From Roseburia_C sp900315735 (lineage in GTDB: Bacteria > Bacillota > Clostridia > Lachnospirales > Lachnospiraceae), in assembly GCA_052118425.1 (NCBI GenBank), contig JBQKHF010000003.1: a DNA stretch of 64,000 bases; one strand, given 5' to 3'. The first letter of the stretch is position 1, and each line of letters begins with the position of its first letter. The translations under genes were made by a program, and so were the position numbers. Positions 8,810 to 16,220 of the stretch are shown here, one piece after another. The notes under the pieces were generated by a model. That model did no database searches. It saw nothing but the letters and a program-made list of their open reading frames with translations, and had not been told where the DNA came from.

Positions 8810-8920
8810 GAAAGCTGAAAATCCGGCTCAATAAAGCAAGTTTCACTTGCAAAAATCCCCTTTCTATGATAACATCAGATTGTCGGGAAAGAGCCGGAAA
8901 GGCTTTCTTTTATTTTTTTT
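8810..8920 (+). terminator. composite terminator with alternative pairings
   Basis: GAAAGAGCC/GGCTTTC (8887-8907) followed by TTTTATTTTTTTT is a local terminator. The same right-hand bases can instead pair with a distant segment: GAAAGC (8810-8815) with GCTTTC (8902-8907) and CCGGCTC (8823-8829) with GAGCCGG (8891-8897), enclosing a hairpin GCAAGT/ACTTGC (8836-8850 region). The result is a branched structure ending the hydrolase transcript upstream of thl. Confidence 0.65.
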
Positions 8921-8946
8921 ACAAAAGATTGTTAAAAAAATAACAA
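8918..8946 (+). promoter_or_regulatory. thl promoter overlapped by a Rex-box-like operator
   Basis: The 18-bp site TTGTTAAAAAAATAACAA (8929-8946) differs by one base from the Rex consensus TTGTTAA-N4-TTAACAA. TTTACA (8918-8923) and TAACAA (8941-8946), 17 bp apart, are a plausible promoter, so a repressor bound here would cover the -10. Rex is a redox sensor released by NADH and controls butyrate genes in other clostridia. The function here is inferred from the match and its position 39 bp before thl. Confidence 0.6.
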
Positions 8947-8984
8947 TAGTAAAAGGCAAATTTAATTCAGAAGGAGACGAGAAA

Positions 8985-10169
8985 ATGGCACAGAAAGTAG
9001 TTTTAGCAGGCGCATGTCGTACCGCAATCGGTAAAATGGGAGGAGCTTTAAGCAATACTCCAGCCGCAGATTTAGGCGCAATCGTAATCAAAGAAGCATT
9101 AAACAGAGCTGGTGTTAAACCAGAACAGGTTGATGAAGTAATGATGGGATGTGTAATACAGGCAGCACAGGGACAGAACGTTGCACGTCAGGCTTCTATC
9201 AAAGCAGGTTTACCAATCGAGGTTCCAGCATTTACATTAAACGTAGTTTGTGGTTCTGGTTTGAAATGTGTAAACGAAGCTGCAAACATGATTATGGCTG
9301 GTCAGGCAGACATCGTTGTTGCTGGTGGTATGGAGAACATGTCTATGGCACCTTACGCTATGACAAAAGCTCGTTTTGGATATCGTATGAACAATGCAAC
9401 AATTATCGATACCATGGTAAATGATGCATTAACAGACGCATTCAATCATTATCATATGATGATTACAGCAGAGAACGTATGTGACAAATACGGAATTACC
9501 CGTGAAGAGTTAGACGAGTTCTCAGCAAACAGCCAGCAGAAATGTGAAAAAGCAATTGCTGAAGGCAAATTCAAAGACGAAATCGTTCCTGTACCTGTTA
9601 AGGTTAAGAAAGAAACTGTTATGTTTGATACAGATGAGGGACCACGTCCAGGCACAACTGCTGAGTCATTAAGTAAATTAAGATGCTGCTCTGGTAAAGA
9701 GGGCGGACTTGTTACAGCAGGTAACGCTTCCGGTATCAACGATGGTGCAGCAGCAATCGTTGTTATGAGCGAAGAAAAAGCAAAAGAGCTTGGTGTTAAA
9801 CCAATGGCTACATGGGTTGCAGGAGCACTTGGCGGAGTTGAGCCAGAAATCATGGGTGTTGGACCTGTTGCTTCTACAAAGAAAGTTCTTGCAAGAACCG
9901 GAATGTCTATCGATGACTTCGATTTAATCGAGGCAAATGAAGCATTCGCTGCTCAGTCAATCGCAGTTGCAAGAGATCTTGGATTTGATATGTCTAAGGT
10001 AAACGTAAACGGTGGTGCAATCGCACTTGGACATCCTGTTGGAGCATCTGGATGCCGTATCTTAGTTACATTGCTTCACGAGATGCAGAAGAGAGATGCT
10101 AAGAAAGGTCTTGCTACTCTGTGTATCGGTGGTGGAATGGGCTGCTCAACAATCGTTGAGAGAGACTAA
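8985..10169 (+). CDS. thl: acetyl-CoA acetyltransferase (thiolase)
   Basis: 394 residues, the normal length of the family. It condenses two acetyl-CoA to acetoacetyl-CoA, the first step of butyrate synthesis. The nucleophilic cysteine is at about residue 89 in NVVCGSGLKCV; the C-terminal catalytic His and Cys are in GGAIALGHPVGASGCR, followed by CIGGGMGCS. The ATG at 8985 follows AAGGAGA; the upstream in-frame stretch overlaps the terminator and is not coding. It leads thl-hbd-bcd-etfB-etfA. The codon use is clearly biased (very regular GCA, AAA, GTT), as expected for a highly expressed gene. Confidence 0.97.
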   Translation: MAQKVVLAGACRTAIGKMGGALSNTPAADLGAIVIKEALNRAGVKPEQVDEVMMGCVIQAAQGQNVARQASIKAGLPIEVPAFTLNVVCGSGLKCVNEAANMIMAGQADIVVAGGMENMSMAPYAMTKARFGYRMNNATIIDTMVNDALTDAFNHYHMMITAENVCDKYGITREELDEFSANSQQKCEKAIAEGKFKDEIVPVPVKVKKETVMFDTDEGPRPGTTAESLSKLRCCSGKEGGLVTAGNASGINDGAAAIVVMSEEKAKELGVKPMATWVAGALGGVEPEIMGVGPVASTKKVLARTGMSIDDFDLIEANEAFAAQSIAVARDLGFDMSKVNVNGGAIALGHPVGASGCRILVTLLHEMQKRDAKKGLATLCIGGGMGCSTIVERD

Positions 10170-10196
10170 TTCACTCTTTCTGAATAAGTAAATATA

Positions 10197-10223
10197 CCCG
10201 GGAAGTGCAAAACGCTTCTCGGG
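10197..10223 (+). other. hairpin between thl and hbd
   Basis: CCCGGGAAGTG and CGCTTCTCGGG pair with G-U wobbles around a short loop. TCTTGCG follows rather than a run of T, so it is probably a partial terminator or mRNA-processing/stability hairpin that sets thl apart from the rest of the cluster. Confidence 0.5.
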
Positions 10224-10301
10224 TCTTGCGTTGCAAGTTATAACCCAGAAGACTTTCGTTTTCAGGTAAATATAATACATAAATTTTTAAGGAGGACTAA
10301 C

Positions 10302-11174
10302 ATGAAAGTTGGCGTTATTGGTGCAGGTACCATGGGACAGGGCATTGCAAAAGCATTTGCTCAGGTAGAAGGATATGAAGTAGCTCTTTGCGACATCAAA
10401 CAGGAATGGGCTGATGGCGGAAAAGAGAAAATCGCAAAAGGATATGCAAGACTGGTAGAAAAAGGAAAAATGACACAGGAAACTGTTGATGGAATCCTTG
10501 CTAAAATCACACCAGGTTTAAAAGAGAATCTTTGCGCAGACTGCGATTTAATCGTAGAAGCAGCATTCGAAGATATGGGCGTTAAGAAGACAACATTCCA
10601 GGAGCTTGATAAGATTGCTAAACCGGAATGTATCTTTGCTTCTAATACATCCAGTCTTTCTATTACAGAAATCGGAAATGGTCTTACCCGTCCAATGGTA
10701 GGTATGCATTTCTTCAACCCGGCAGACAGAATGAAATTAATCGAAGTTATCGCTGGTGTAAATACTCCTGCTGAAACAGTAGAAGCTATTAAGAAAATCT
10801 CTGTAGAAATCGGAAAAACTCCGGTACAGGTAAATGAAGCTGCAGGTTTCGTAGTAAACCGTATCTTAATCCCAATGATTAACGAAGCTGCATTTATCAA
10901 AATGGAAGGTGTATCTGATATCGCAGGTATCGACGCAGCTATGAAGCTTGGTGCAAATCATCCAATGGGACCTCTTGAGTTAGGTGACTTCATTGGTCTT
11001 GACATCTGCCTTGCAATCATGGATGTACTTTACCACGAGACAGGCGACAGCAAATATCGTGCATGTCCATTAATCCGTAAAATGGTTCGTGGTGGTAACC
11101 TCGGCGCTAAGAGCGGAAAAGGATTCTATGTATACAACGCTGACCGTACAAAGACCCCGGTTGACGCTCAGTAA
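10302..11174 (+). CDS. hbd: 3-hydroxybutyryl-CoA dehydrogenase
   Basis: 290 residues with the Rossmann motif GAGTMGQGIAKAF at the N-terminus, the catalytic region GMHFFNPADRMKLIEVI, and the C-terminal helical domain ending KSGKGFYVY. It reduces acetoacetyl-CoA to 3-hydroxybutyryl-CoA with NAD(P)H. AAGGAGG precedes the ATG. It follows thl after 132 bp, where crotonase is often encoded in related clusters; no crotonase is found anywhere in this window. Confidence 0.97.
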   Translation: MKVGVIGAGTMGQGIAKAFAQVEGYEVALCDIKQEWADGGKEKIAKGYARLVEKGKMTQETVDGILAKITPGLKENLCADCDLIVEAAFEDMGVKKTTFQELDKIAKPECIFASNTSSLSITEIGNGLTRPMVGMHFFNPADRMKLIEVIAGVNTPAETVEAIKKISVEIGKTPVQVNEAAGFVVNRILIPMINEAAFIKMEGVSDIAGIDAAMKLGANHPMGPLELGDFIGLDICLAIMDVLYHETGDSKYRACPLIRKMVRGGNLGAKSGKGFYVYNADRTKTPVDAQ

Positions 11175-11201
11175 AATAAAATTTATGGAGGATTTCAGAA
11201 C

Positions 11202-12356
11202 ATGGATTTCAGTTTAGATAAGAAACATGAAATGGCGAGAACTCTGTTCAGAGATTTCGCAGAAAACGAAGTAAAACCTCTGGCTCAGGAAGTTGATGAG
11301 ACAGAAGTATTCCCACAGGGAACAGTTGATAAAATGGCAAAATTTGGTTTCATGGGAATTCCGGTACCAAAGGAGTACGGCGGACAGGGATGTGACCCAT
11401 TAACCTATGTTATGTGTGTAGAAGAGTTATCTAAAGTTTGTGGTACAACAGGTGTTATCGTATCTGCACATACTTCTCTTTGCATCGACCCAATTATGAC
11501 TTACGGTACAGAAGAGCAGAAACAGAAATATGTAAAACCACTTGCAACAGGTGAGAAGCTTGGTGCATTCGCATTAACAGAGCCTGGTGCTGGTACAGAT
11601 GCCCAGGGAGCACAGACCAAGGCTGTATTAGATGGTGATGAGTGGGTATTAAACGGATCTAAATGCTTTATTACAAACGGTAAAGTTGCAGACGTTTATA
11701 TCGTAATCGCAATCACAAGTGTTACCGAAGATAAGAGAGGAAGAAAGAAGAAGAACTTCTCTGCATTCATCGTAGATAAGGGAGCTCCTGGATTCTCCTT
11801 CGGAACAAAAGAAAAGAAAATGGGTATCCGTGGATCATCTACATACGAGTTAATCTTCGAAGACTGCAGAATTCCAAAGGAAAATCTGTTAGGACCGGAA
11901 GGAAAAGGATTCCCAATCGCTATGCATACTCTGGATGGCGGACGTATCGGTATCGCAGCTCAGGCACTTGGTATTGCAGAAGGTGCATTAGACAGAGCAG
12001 TTGCATACACCAAAGAAAGAAAACAGTTTGGTCGTTCTATCGCTCAGCAGCAGAATACCCAGTTCAAGCTTGCTGATATGGCAACCAGAATTGAAGCAGC
12101 TCAGATGCTGGTTTACAAAGCTGCTATGGCTAAAGCAACACAGAAGGTATATTCTGTAGAAGCAGCAAAAGCAAAATTATTCGCAGCAGAAACCGCAATG
12201 GCAGTTACTACAGAAGTAGTTCAGTTATTCGGTGGATACGGATACATCAGAGAATACGATGTAGAGCGTATGATGCGTGATGCTAAGATTACAGAGATCT
12301 ACGAAGGAACAAGCGAAGTTCAGAGAATGGTTATTTCTGGCGCATTATTAAAATAG
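11202..12356 (+). CDS. bcd: butyryl-CoA dehydrogenase
   Basis: 384 residues, typical acyl-CoA dehydrogenase length and domain order: N-terminal helices, a middle beta domain with FALTEPGAGTDA, then C-terminal helices. The catalytic base glutamate is in EIYEGTSEVQRM. It reduces crotonyl-CoA to butyryl-CoA with FAD. With the EtfAB pair encoded just downstream, the complex is expected to bifurcate electrons from NADH to crotonyl-CoA and ferredoxin, as shown for clostridial Bcd-Etf. The gap from hbd is 27 bp, so the two are co-transcribed. Confidence 0.97.
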   Translation: MDFSLDKKHEMARTLFRDFAENEVKPLAQEVDETEVFPQGTVDKMAKFGFMGIPVPKEYGGQGCDPLTYVMCVEELSKVCGTTGVIVSAHTSLCIDPIMTYGTEEQKQKYVKPLATGEKLGAFALTEPGAGTDAQGAQTKAVLDGDEWVLNGSKCFITNGKVADVYIVIAITSVTEDKRGRKKKNFSAFIVDKGAPGFSFGTKEKKMGIRGSSTYELIFEDCRIPKENLLGPEGKGFPIAMHTLDGGRIGIAAQALGIAEGALDRAVAYTKERKQFGRSIAQQQNTQFKLADMATRIEAAQMLVYKAAMAKATQKVYSVEAAKAKLFAAETAMAVTTEVVQLFGGYGYIREYDVERMMRDAKITEIYEGTSEVQRMVISGALLK

Positions 12357-12437
12357 TTTCTGACAGATCGGCGCAAAAGGATTTTAAACGAAAAATCATG
12401 GCGCACACAAATTAAAAATATAAGGAGTGAATATACC

Positions 12438-13220
12438 GTGAAAATAGTTGTATGTGTAAAACAGGTACCAGATACAAAAGGCGGAGTAAAATTTAATCCG
12501 GATGGTACTTTGGATAGAGCTGCAATGCTCACTATCATGAACCCAGATGACAAAGCAGGTCTGGAAGCAGCATTAAGATTAAAAGATCAGTACGGTGCAG
12601 AAGTTACTGTACTTACCATGGGACTTCCAAAGGCTGATGAAGTTCTTCGTGAAGCAATGGCAATGGGAGCTGACAAGGGAATCCTTGTAACAGACCGTGT
12701 ATTAGGTGGTGCAGATACCTGGGCTACTTCTACTACAATCGCTGGTGCATTAAGAAACCTTGACTATGATTTAATTATCACAGGCCGTCAGGCTATCGAT
12801 GGAGATACCGCACAGGTTGGCCCTCAGATCGCAGAGCATCTTGGACTTCCGGTTATTTCCTATGCACAGGATATCAAAGTAGAAGGTGACAGCGTAATTG
12901 TTGAGCGTCAGTTTGAAGATGGATATCATGTATTAAAAGCAAAAATGCCTTGCTTAGTTACAGCATTATCTGAATTAAACGAGCCGCGTTACATGACTCC
13001 AGGCGGAATCTTCGATGCATTTGACAAAGAAGTAACTGTATGGGGCAGAGCTGACCTTAAAGACGTAGATGATTCTAACCTTGGTCTGAAAGGTTCACCG
13101 ACCAAAATCGCAAAAGCATCTGACAAAGTTCGTAAAGGTGCAGGCGAGAAGGTTGCTCTCGATACCGACGAAGCAGTATCTTACTTAATTGGCAAATTCA
13201 AAGAGAAACATATCATCTAA
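12438..13220 (+). CDS. etfB: electron transfer flavoprotein beta subunit
   Basis: 260 residues starting MKIVVCVKQVPDT, the conserved EtfB opening, with the signature region ITGRQAIDGDTAQVGPQIAEHLGLP (shown in part: GRQAIDGDTAQVGPQ). It starts at GTG 12438, preceded by AAGGAG at 12422-12427. EtfB carries the NADH-accessible FAD in bifurcating complexes and passes electrons to Bcd and ferredoxin. It lies 81 bp after bcd and 15-27 bp before etfA. Confidence 0.97.
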   Translation: MKIVVCVKQVPDTKGGVKFNPDGTLDRAAMLTIMNPDDKAGLEAALRLKDQYGAEVTVLTMGLPKADEVLREAMAMGADKGILVTDRVLGGADTWATSTTIAGALRNLDYDLIITGRQAIDGDTAQVGPQIAEHLGLPVISYAQDIKVEGDSVIVERQFEDGYHVLKAKMPCLVTALSELNEPRYMTPGGIFDAFDKEVTVWGRADLKDVDDSNLGLKGSPTKIAKASDKVRKGAGEKVALDTDEAVSYLIGKFKEKHII

Positions 13221-13247
13221 TAAAAATAAGGAAAAGTGGTGAATAAA

Positions 13248-14291
13248 ATGGGTTTAGAAGAGTATAAAGGAGTATTTGTCTTTGCACAGCAGGTAGACAA
13301 CACATTAAATGGTGTTGCTTTTGAGTTACTTGGAAAGGGCAAAGAACTTGCAAAAGATTTAAATACAGAAGTAACTGCAGTATTAATTGGTTCTGATGTG
13401 AAAGGTCTTGCAGATCAGCTTGCTGAGTACGGCGCTGATAAAGTTATCGTAGTAGATGATCCGGAACTGAAGAACTACAGAACAGAGCCATATGCACATG
13501 CATTAGCATCTGTAATCAACGAATTCAAACCAGAAGTTATGTTAGTTGGTGCAACAGCAATCGGTCGTGACCTTGGTCCTACTGTATCTGCAAGAGTTGC
13601 AACAGGTCTGACAGCTGACTGTACTGTTCTTGAGATTGGTGATTTCCCAATCAATCCAGTTGGAAACCAGGAGCAGAAACACAATCAGTTACTGATGACC
13701 CGTCCTGCATTCGGTGGAAATACCATCGCAACAATCGCTTGTCCGGATAACCGTCCTCAGATGGCTACTGTACGTCCAGGCGTTATGCAGAAAATTGCTC
13801 CAATCAAAGGTGCAAAAGCAGAAGTTATCGAGTTCAATCCAGGATTTACACCAAACAACAGATATGTTGAAATCATGGATATCGTAAAAGAAGTTAAGAA
13901 TACAGCAAACATCATGGACGCTAAGATCTTAGTATCCGGTGGCCGTGGAGTTGGTTCTAAAGAAAACTTCAAACTGTTAGAGGACTTAGCAGAAGTTCTT
14001 GGTGGAACAGTAAGCTGCTCCCGTGCAGTTGTAGAGAATGGATGGCTTCCAGTTGACTTACAGGTAGGTCAGACAGGAAAGACAGTTCGTCCTCAGATTT
14101 ACTTTGCAATCGGTATTTCAGGAGCAATCCAGCACGTAGCAGGTATGGAAGATTCTGATCTCATTATCGCAATCAACAAAGACGAAGATGCTCCAATCTT
14201 CGACGTTGCAGATTACGGTTTAGTAGGAGACTTAAACAAAATCGTTCCAGCTCTTACAAAAGCATTAAAAGAGGAAATGGCTGCAAAATAA
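13248..14291 (+). CDS. etfA: electron transfer flavoprotein alpha subunit
   Basis: About 347 residues. The N-terminal nucleotide-binding-like domain is followed by the C-terminal FAD domain with the signature VSGGRGVGSKENF and later QVGQTGKTVRPQIYFAIGISGAIQH. It forms the heterodimer with EtfB. The ATG at 13248 gives the usual N-terminus MGLEEYKGVFVF; GTG codons at 13236 and 13239 are alternatives with better spacing to AAGGA (13228-13232), so the start could be four residues earlier. It is the last gene of the butyryl-CoA cluster, followed by a terminator. Confidence 0.96.
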   Translation: MGLEEYKGVFVFAQQVDNTLNGVAFELLGKGKELAKDLNTEVTAVLIGSDVKGLADQLAEYGADKVIVVDDPELKNYRTEPYAHALASVINEFKPEVMLVGATAIGRDLGPTVSARVATGLTADCTVLEIGDFPINPVGNQEQKHNQLLMTRPAFGGNTIATIACPDNRPQMATVRPGVMQKIAPIKGAKAEVIEFNPGFTPNNRYVEIMDIVKEVKNTANIMDAKILVSGGRGVGSKENFKLLEDLAEVLGGTVSCSRAVVENGWLPVDLQVGQTGKTVRPQIYFAIGISGAIQHVAGMEDSDLIIAINKDEDAPIFDVADYGLVGDLNKIVPALTKALKEEMAAK

Positions 14292-14350
14292 TCCGTTTAT
14301 GGATGTAATATTTCATCTTGGATGAGTCGCATTTAAGATGAGTGATAAAA

Positions 14351-14391
14351 GGGTGTCATGCAAACCGGAAGATTTGTGTGATGCCCTTTTT
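14351..14391 (+). terminator. terminator of the butyrate cluster
   Basis: GGGTGTCATGCAAA (14351-14364) and TTTGTGTGATGCCC (14373-14386) form a 14-bp stem with G-U pairs, followed by TTTTT. Confidence 0.85.
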
Positions 14392-14424
14392 ATGCACCTG
14401 ACGGGAAATTTGCAAAGTATGTTG

Positions 14425-14453
14425 CCTGTAGTTAAACTGCAGGTATTTTTTTT
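14425..14453 (+). terminator. second small terminator before the ECF gene
   Basis: CCTGTAGT (14425-14432) pairs with ACTGCAGG (14436-14443), with a 3-nt loop, then TATTTTTTTT. It backs up the previous terminator and isolates the ECF gene. Confidence 0.6.
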
Positions 14454-14463
14454 GATACAAACA

Positions 14464-14492
14464 TTGTATACAGTGGGAAAAAGTGGTATTCT
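14464..14492 (+). promoter_or_regulatory. promoter of the ECF S-component gene
   Basis: TTGTAT (14464-14469), a 17-bp spacer and TATTCT (14487-14492). The roughly 85-nt leader shows no riboswitch that I recognise. Confidence 0.45.
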
Positions 14493-14582
14493 AAACAAGG
14501 TTTGCAGGAAACTGTTTTGGCAGTGTGGCAGACAAATAATATTGCGGCATCGGCAGACAGATGCAGAAAAGAGGAAGAGACT

Positions 14583-15179
14583 ATGAATAGAAGTAGCAGA
14601 ACAGTGAAACTCGTTGAGATGGCTCTGTTGGTTGCAATCATTCTGATTCTGGCTTTTACCCCACTTGGTTATATTAAGACACTTGGTCTGGAAATTACAT
14701 TGATTGTAGTTCCAGTTACAATTGGTGCCATTATTTTAGGACCATTGGGTGGAGCAGTATTAGGAGCAGTATTTGGAATCACAAGCTTTATCCAGTGCTT
14801 TGGGATGAGTCCTTTTGGAGCAGTACTCCTTGGCATCAATCCATTCGGAACCTTCGTGGTATGTGTAGTATCAAGAATTCTGATGGGCTGGTTGACCGGA
14901 CTTATCTATAAGGGATTATCCAAATTCCCGAAAATGAAGAACTGGAAGATTTTAATTGCCAACCTGGCAGGTCCAATCTTAAATACCTTTTTCTTCATGT
15001 CAACACTGGTAATCTTTTTCTTCAGCTCCGATTACATACAGTCACTGGCAGGCGGATTAAATCCATTCCGTTTTGTCATTGCCTTTGTAGGTGTCAACGG
15101 ACTGGTTGAAGCAGCAGCCTGCTTCGTGGTAGGAAGTGCAATTACCAAAGCATTGCAGGTTGCAATGAAAAATAAATAA
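14583..15179 (+). CDS. ECF transporter substrate-binding (S) component, probably pantothenate type
   Basis: 198 residues with about six hydrophobic segments and the S-component pattern in which a small membrane protein binds a vitamin and docks on a shared EcfAA'T module. The central stretch GPLGGAVLGAVFGITSFIQC and the following SPFGAVLLGINPFGTF resemble the PanT-type (pantothenate) subgroup. That substrate assignment is from memory of the family pattern and is only moderately secure. Energy-coupling subunits are not in the window. GAGGAAG precedes the ATG at 14583. It is transcribed alone and faces the GntR gene across a shared terminator. Confidence 0.8.
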   Translation: MNRSSRTVKLVEMALLVAIILILAFTPLGYIKTLGLEITLIVVPVTIGAIILGPLGGAVLGAVFGITSFIQCFGMSPFGAVLLGINPFGTFVVCVVSRILMGWLTGLIYKGLSKFPKMKNWKILIANLAGPILNTFFFMSTLVIFFFSSDYIQSLAGGLNPFRFVIAFVGVNGLVEAAACFVVGSAITKALQVAMKNK

Positions 15180-15207
15180 AAGAATATCTGTTTCAGATAA
15201 AAAGAAG

Positions 15208-15246
15208 AATGCTCTGTTTTCACAATGGGAAAACAGAGCATTTTGT
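15208..15246. terminator. bidirectional terminator between the ECF and gntR genes
   Basis: AATGCTCTGTTTTC (15208-15221) and GAAAACAGAGCATT (15229-15242) form a perfect 14-bp stem, with TTTTG after it on the plus strand and A-rich sequence before it for the minus strand. Confidence 0.85.
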
Positions 15247-15249
15247 AGG

Positions 15250-15975
15250 TTATGAATTGTCATAACAGAAACGGTATTTACTACCACAGATATATTCATA
15301 TCCTACATGGATAAGCTCATTGTGGATATCATACATTTCTGTATGAAAAAGAAACAGTGGGTCCCCAGGAGAAATATGAAGAAGATTGGCCTGTTCCGTA
15401 GAAGCTTTTACAGCATCAATATAAGAGTTTTGCGAACAACCAATGCAGATATCATATTTCTCACGAAAAAGCTGATATAGAGAGCCATCTAAAGGTTCCG
15501 TCAGCAAAAATGAAAATTTGTGGCAGGGATAATAATTATTTTCAATCATAATAGGTGTGGCATCTGCATATCGGATACGCTGGATATAAACAATAGAGTC
15601 TCCCTCAAATACTCCGGCATTATCCAGATGATACTGTTCGTGTGGTATGACTTCTCGTTTGGTTACAATAGTAGAAGCTTCCATTTGATTGGCTTTGCAT
15701 GCATCCGAAAAGCTGAGAGTATGCTCCAGTTTACGGAAAATTTTGCGCTCTTTTACAAAGGTGCCTTTTCCCTGTTTTTTAACTAAAACCCCTTCATTAC
15801 ATAATTCAGTAATTGCACGTCTTATGGTAATACGACTTACATGATATAGTTCAGACAACTCAGTTTCTGTCGGAATTTGCTGGCCGGAAATATAAATCCC
15901 CTTTTTTATCTGTTCAAGTAAATCATTTTTTAGCTGTTCAAACAGTGGAATATCACTGGATGTATTCAAATTCAT
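15250..15975 (-). CDS. GntR/HutC-family regulator of the Amadori-product locus
   Basis: 241 residues: an N-terminal winged helix-turn-helix (PLFEQLKNDLLEQIKKGIY, then IPTETELSELYHVSRITIRRA) and a C-terminal UTRA effector-binding domain. FrlR and FraR, the regulators of fructoselysine and fructose-asparagine use, belong to this same family. It is divergent from the catabolic genes that begin at 16221, and a perfect palindrome lies inside their promoter. The likely effector is a phosphorylated or free fructosamine, by analogy only. Confidence 0.85.
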   Translation of the reverse strand: MNLNTSSDIPLFEQLKNDLLEQIKKGIYISGQQIPTETELSELYHVSRITIRRAITELCNEGVLVKKQGKGTFVKERKIFRKLEHTLSFSDACKANQMEASTIVTKREVIPHEQYHLDNAGVFEGDSIVYIQRIRYADATPIMIENNYYPCHKFSFLLTEPLDGSLYQLFREKYDICIGCSQNSYIDAVKASTEQANLLHISPGDPLFLFHTEMYDIHNELIHVGYEYICGSKYRFCYDNS

Positions 15976-16165
15976 AATAATATCACCTCACAAACATTAT
16001 AATAACATATGATGTTTTACATGACAATATGAATTCAAAAAACGTTATGTAAAAAAGATTATGTGAAAAATTGTTGAAAAAGTAATAAAAAGTAAATGAA
16101 AAGTATAAAAAATAGATAATAAAATGTTTAGAATGCTGAAAGTGATTTGAGGAAAAGAAACAATA

Positions 16166-16195
16166 TTGCAATATAACGTTATATGATGATATAAT
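16166..16195 (+). promoter_or_regulatory. promoter with a 14-bp palindromic operator in the spacer
   Basis: TTGCAA (16166-16171), an 18-bp spacer and a perfect TATAAT (16190-16195). The palindrome ATATAACGTTATAT at 16171-16184 fills the spacer, a classic repression position. A related half-site, ACGTTATGT, lies near 16040, and AACAT-ATG-ATGTT lies near the gntR start. Binding by the divergent GntR protein is inferred. Confidence 0.6.
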
Positions 16196-16220
16196 CAATT
16201 TAACAAAAGGAGGTGGAAGA

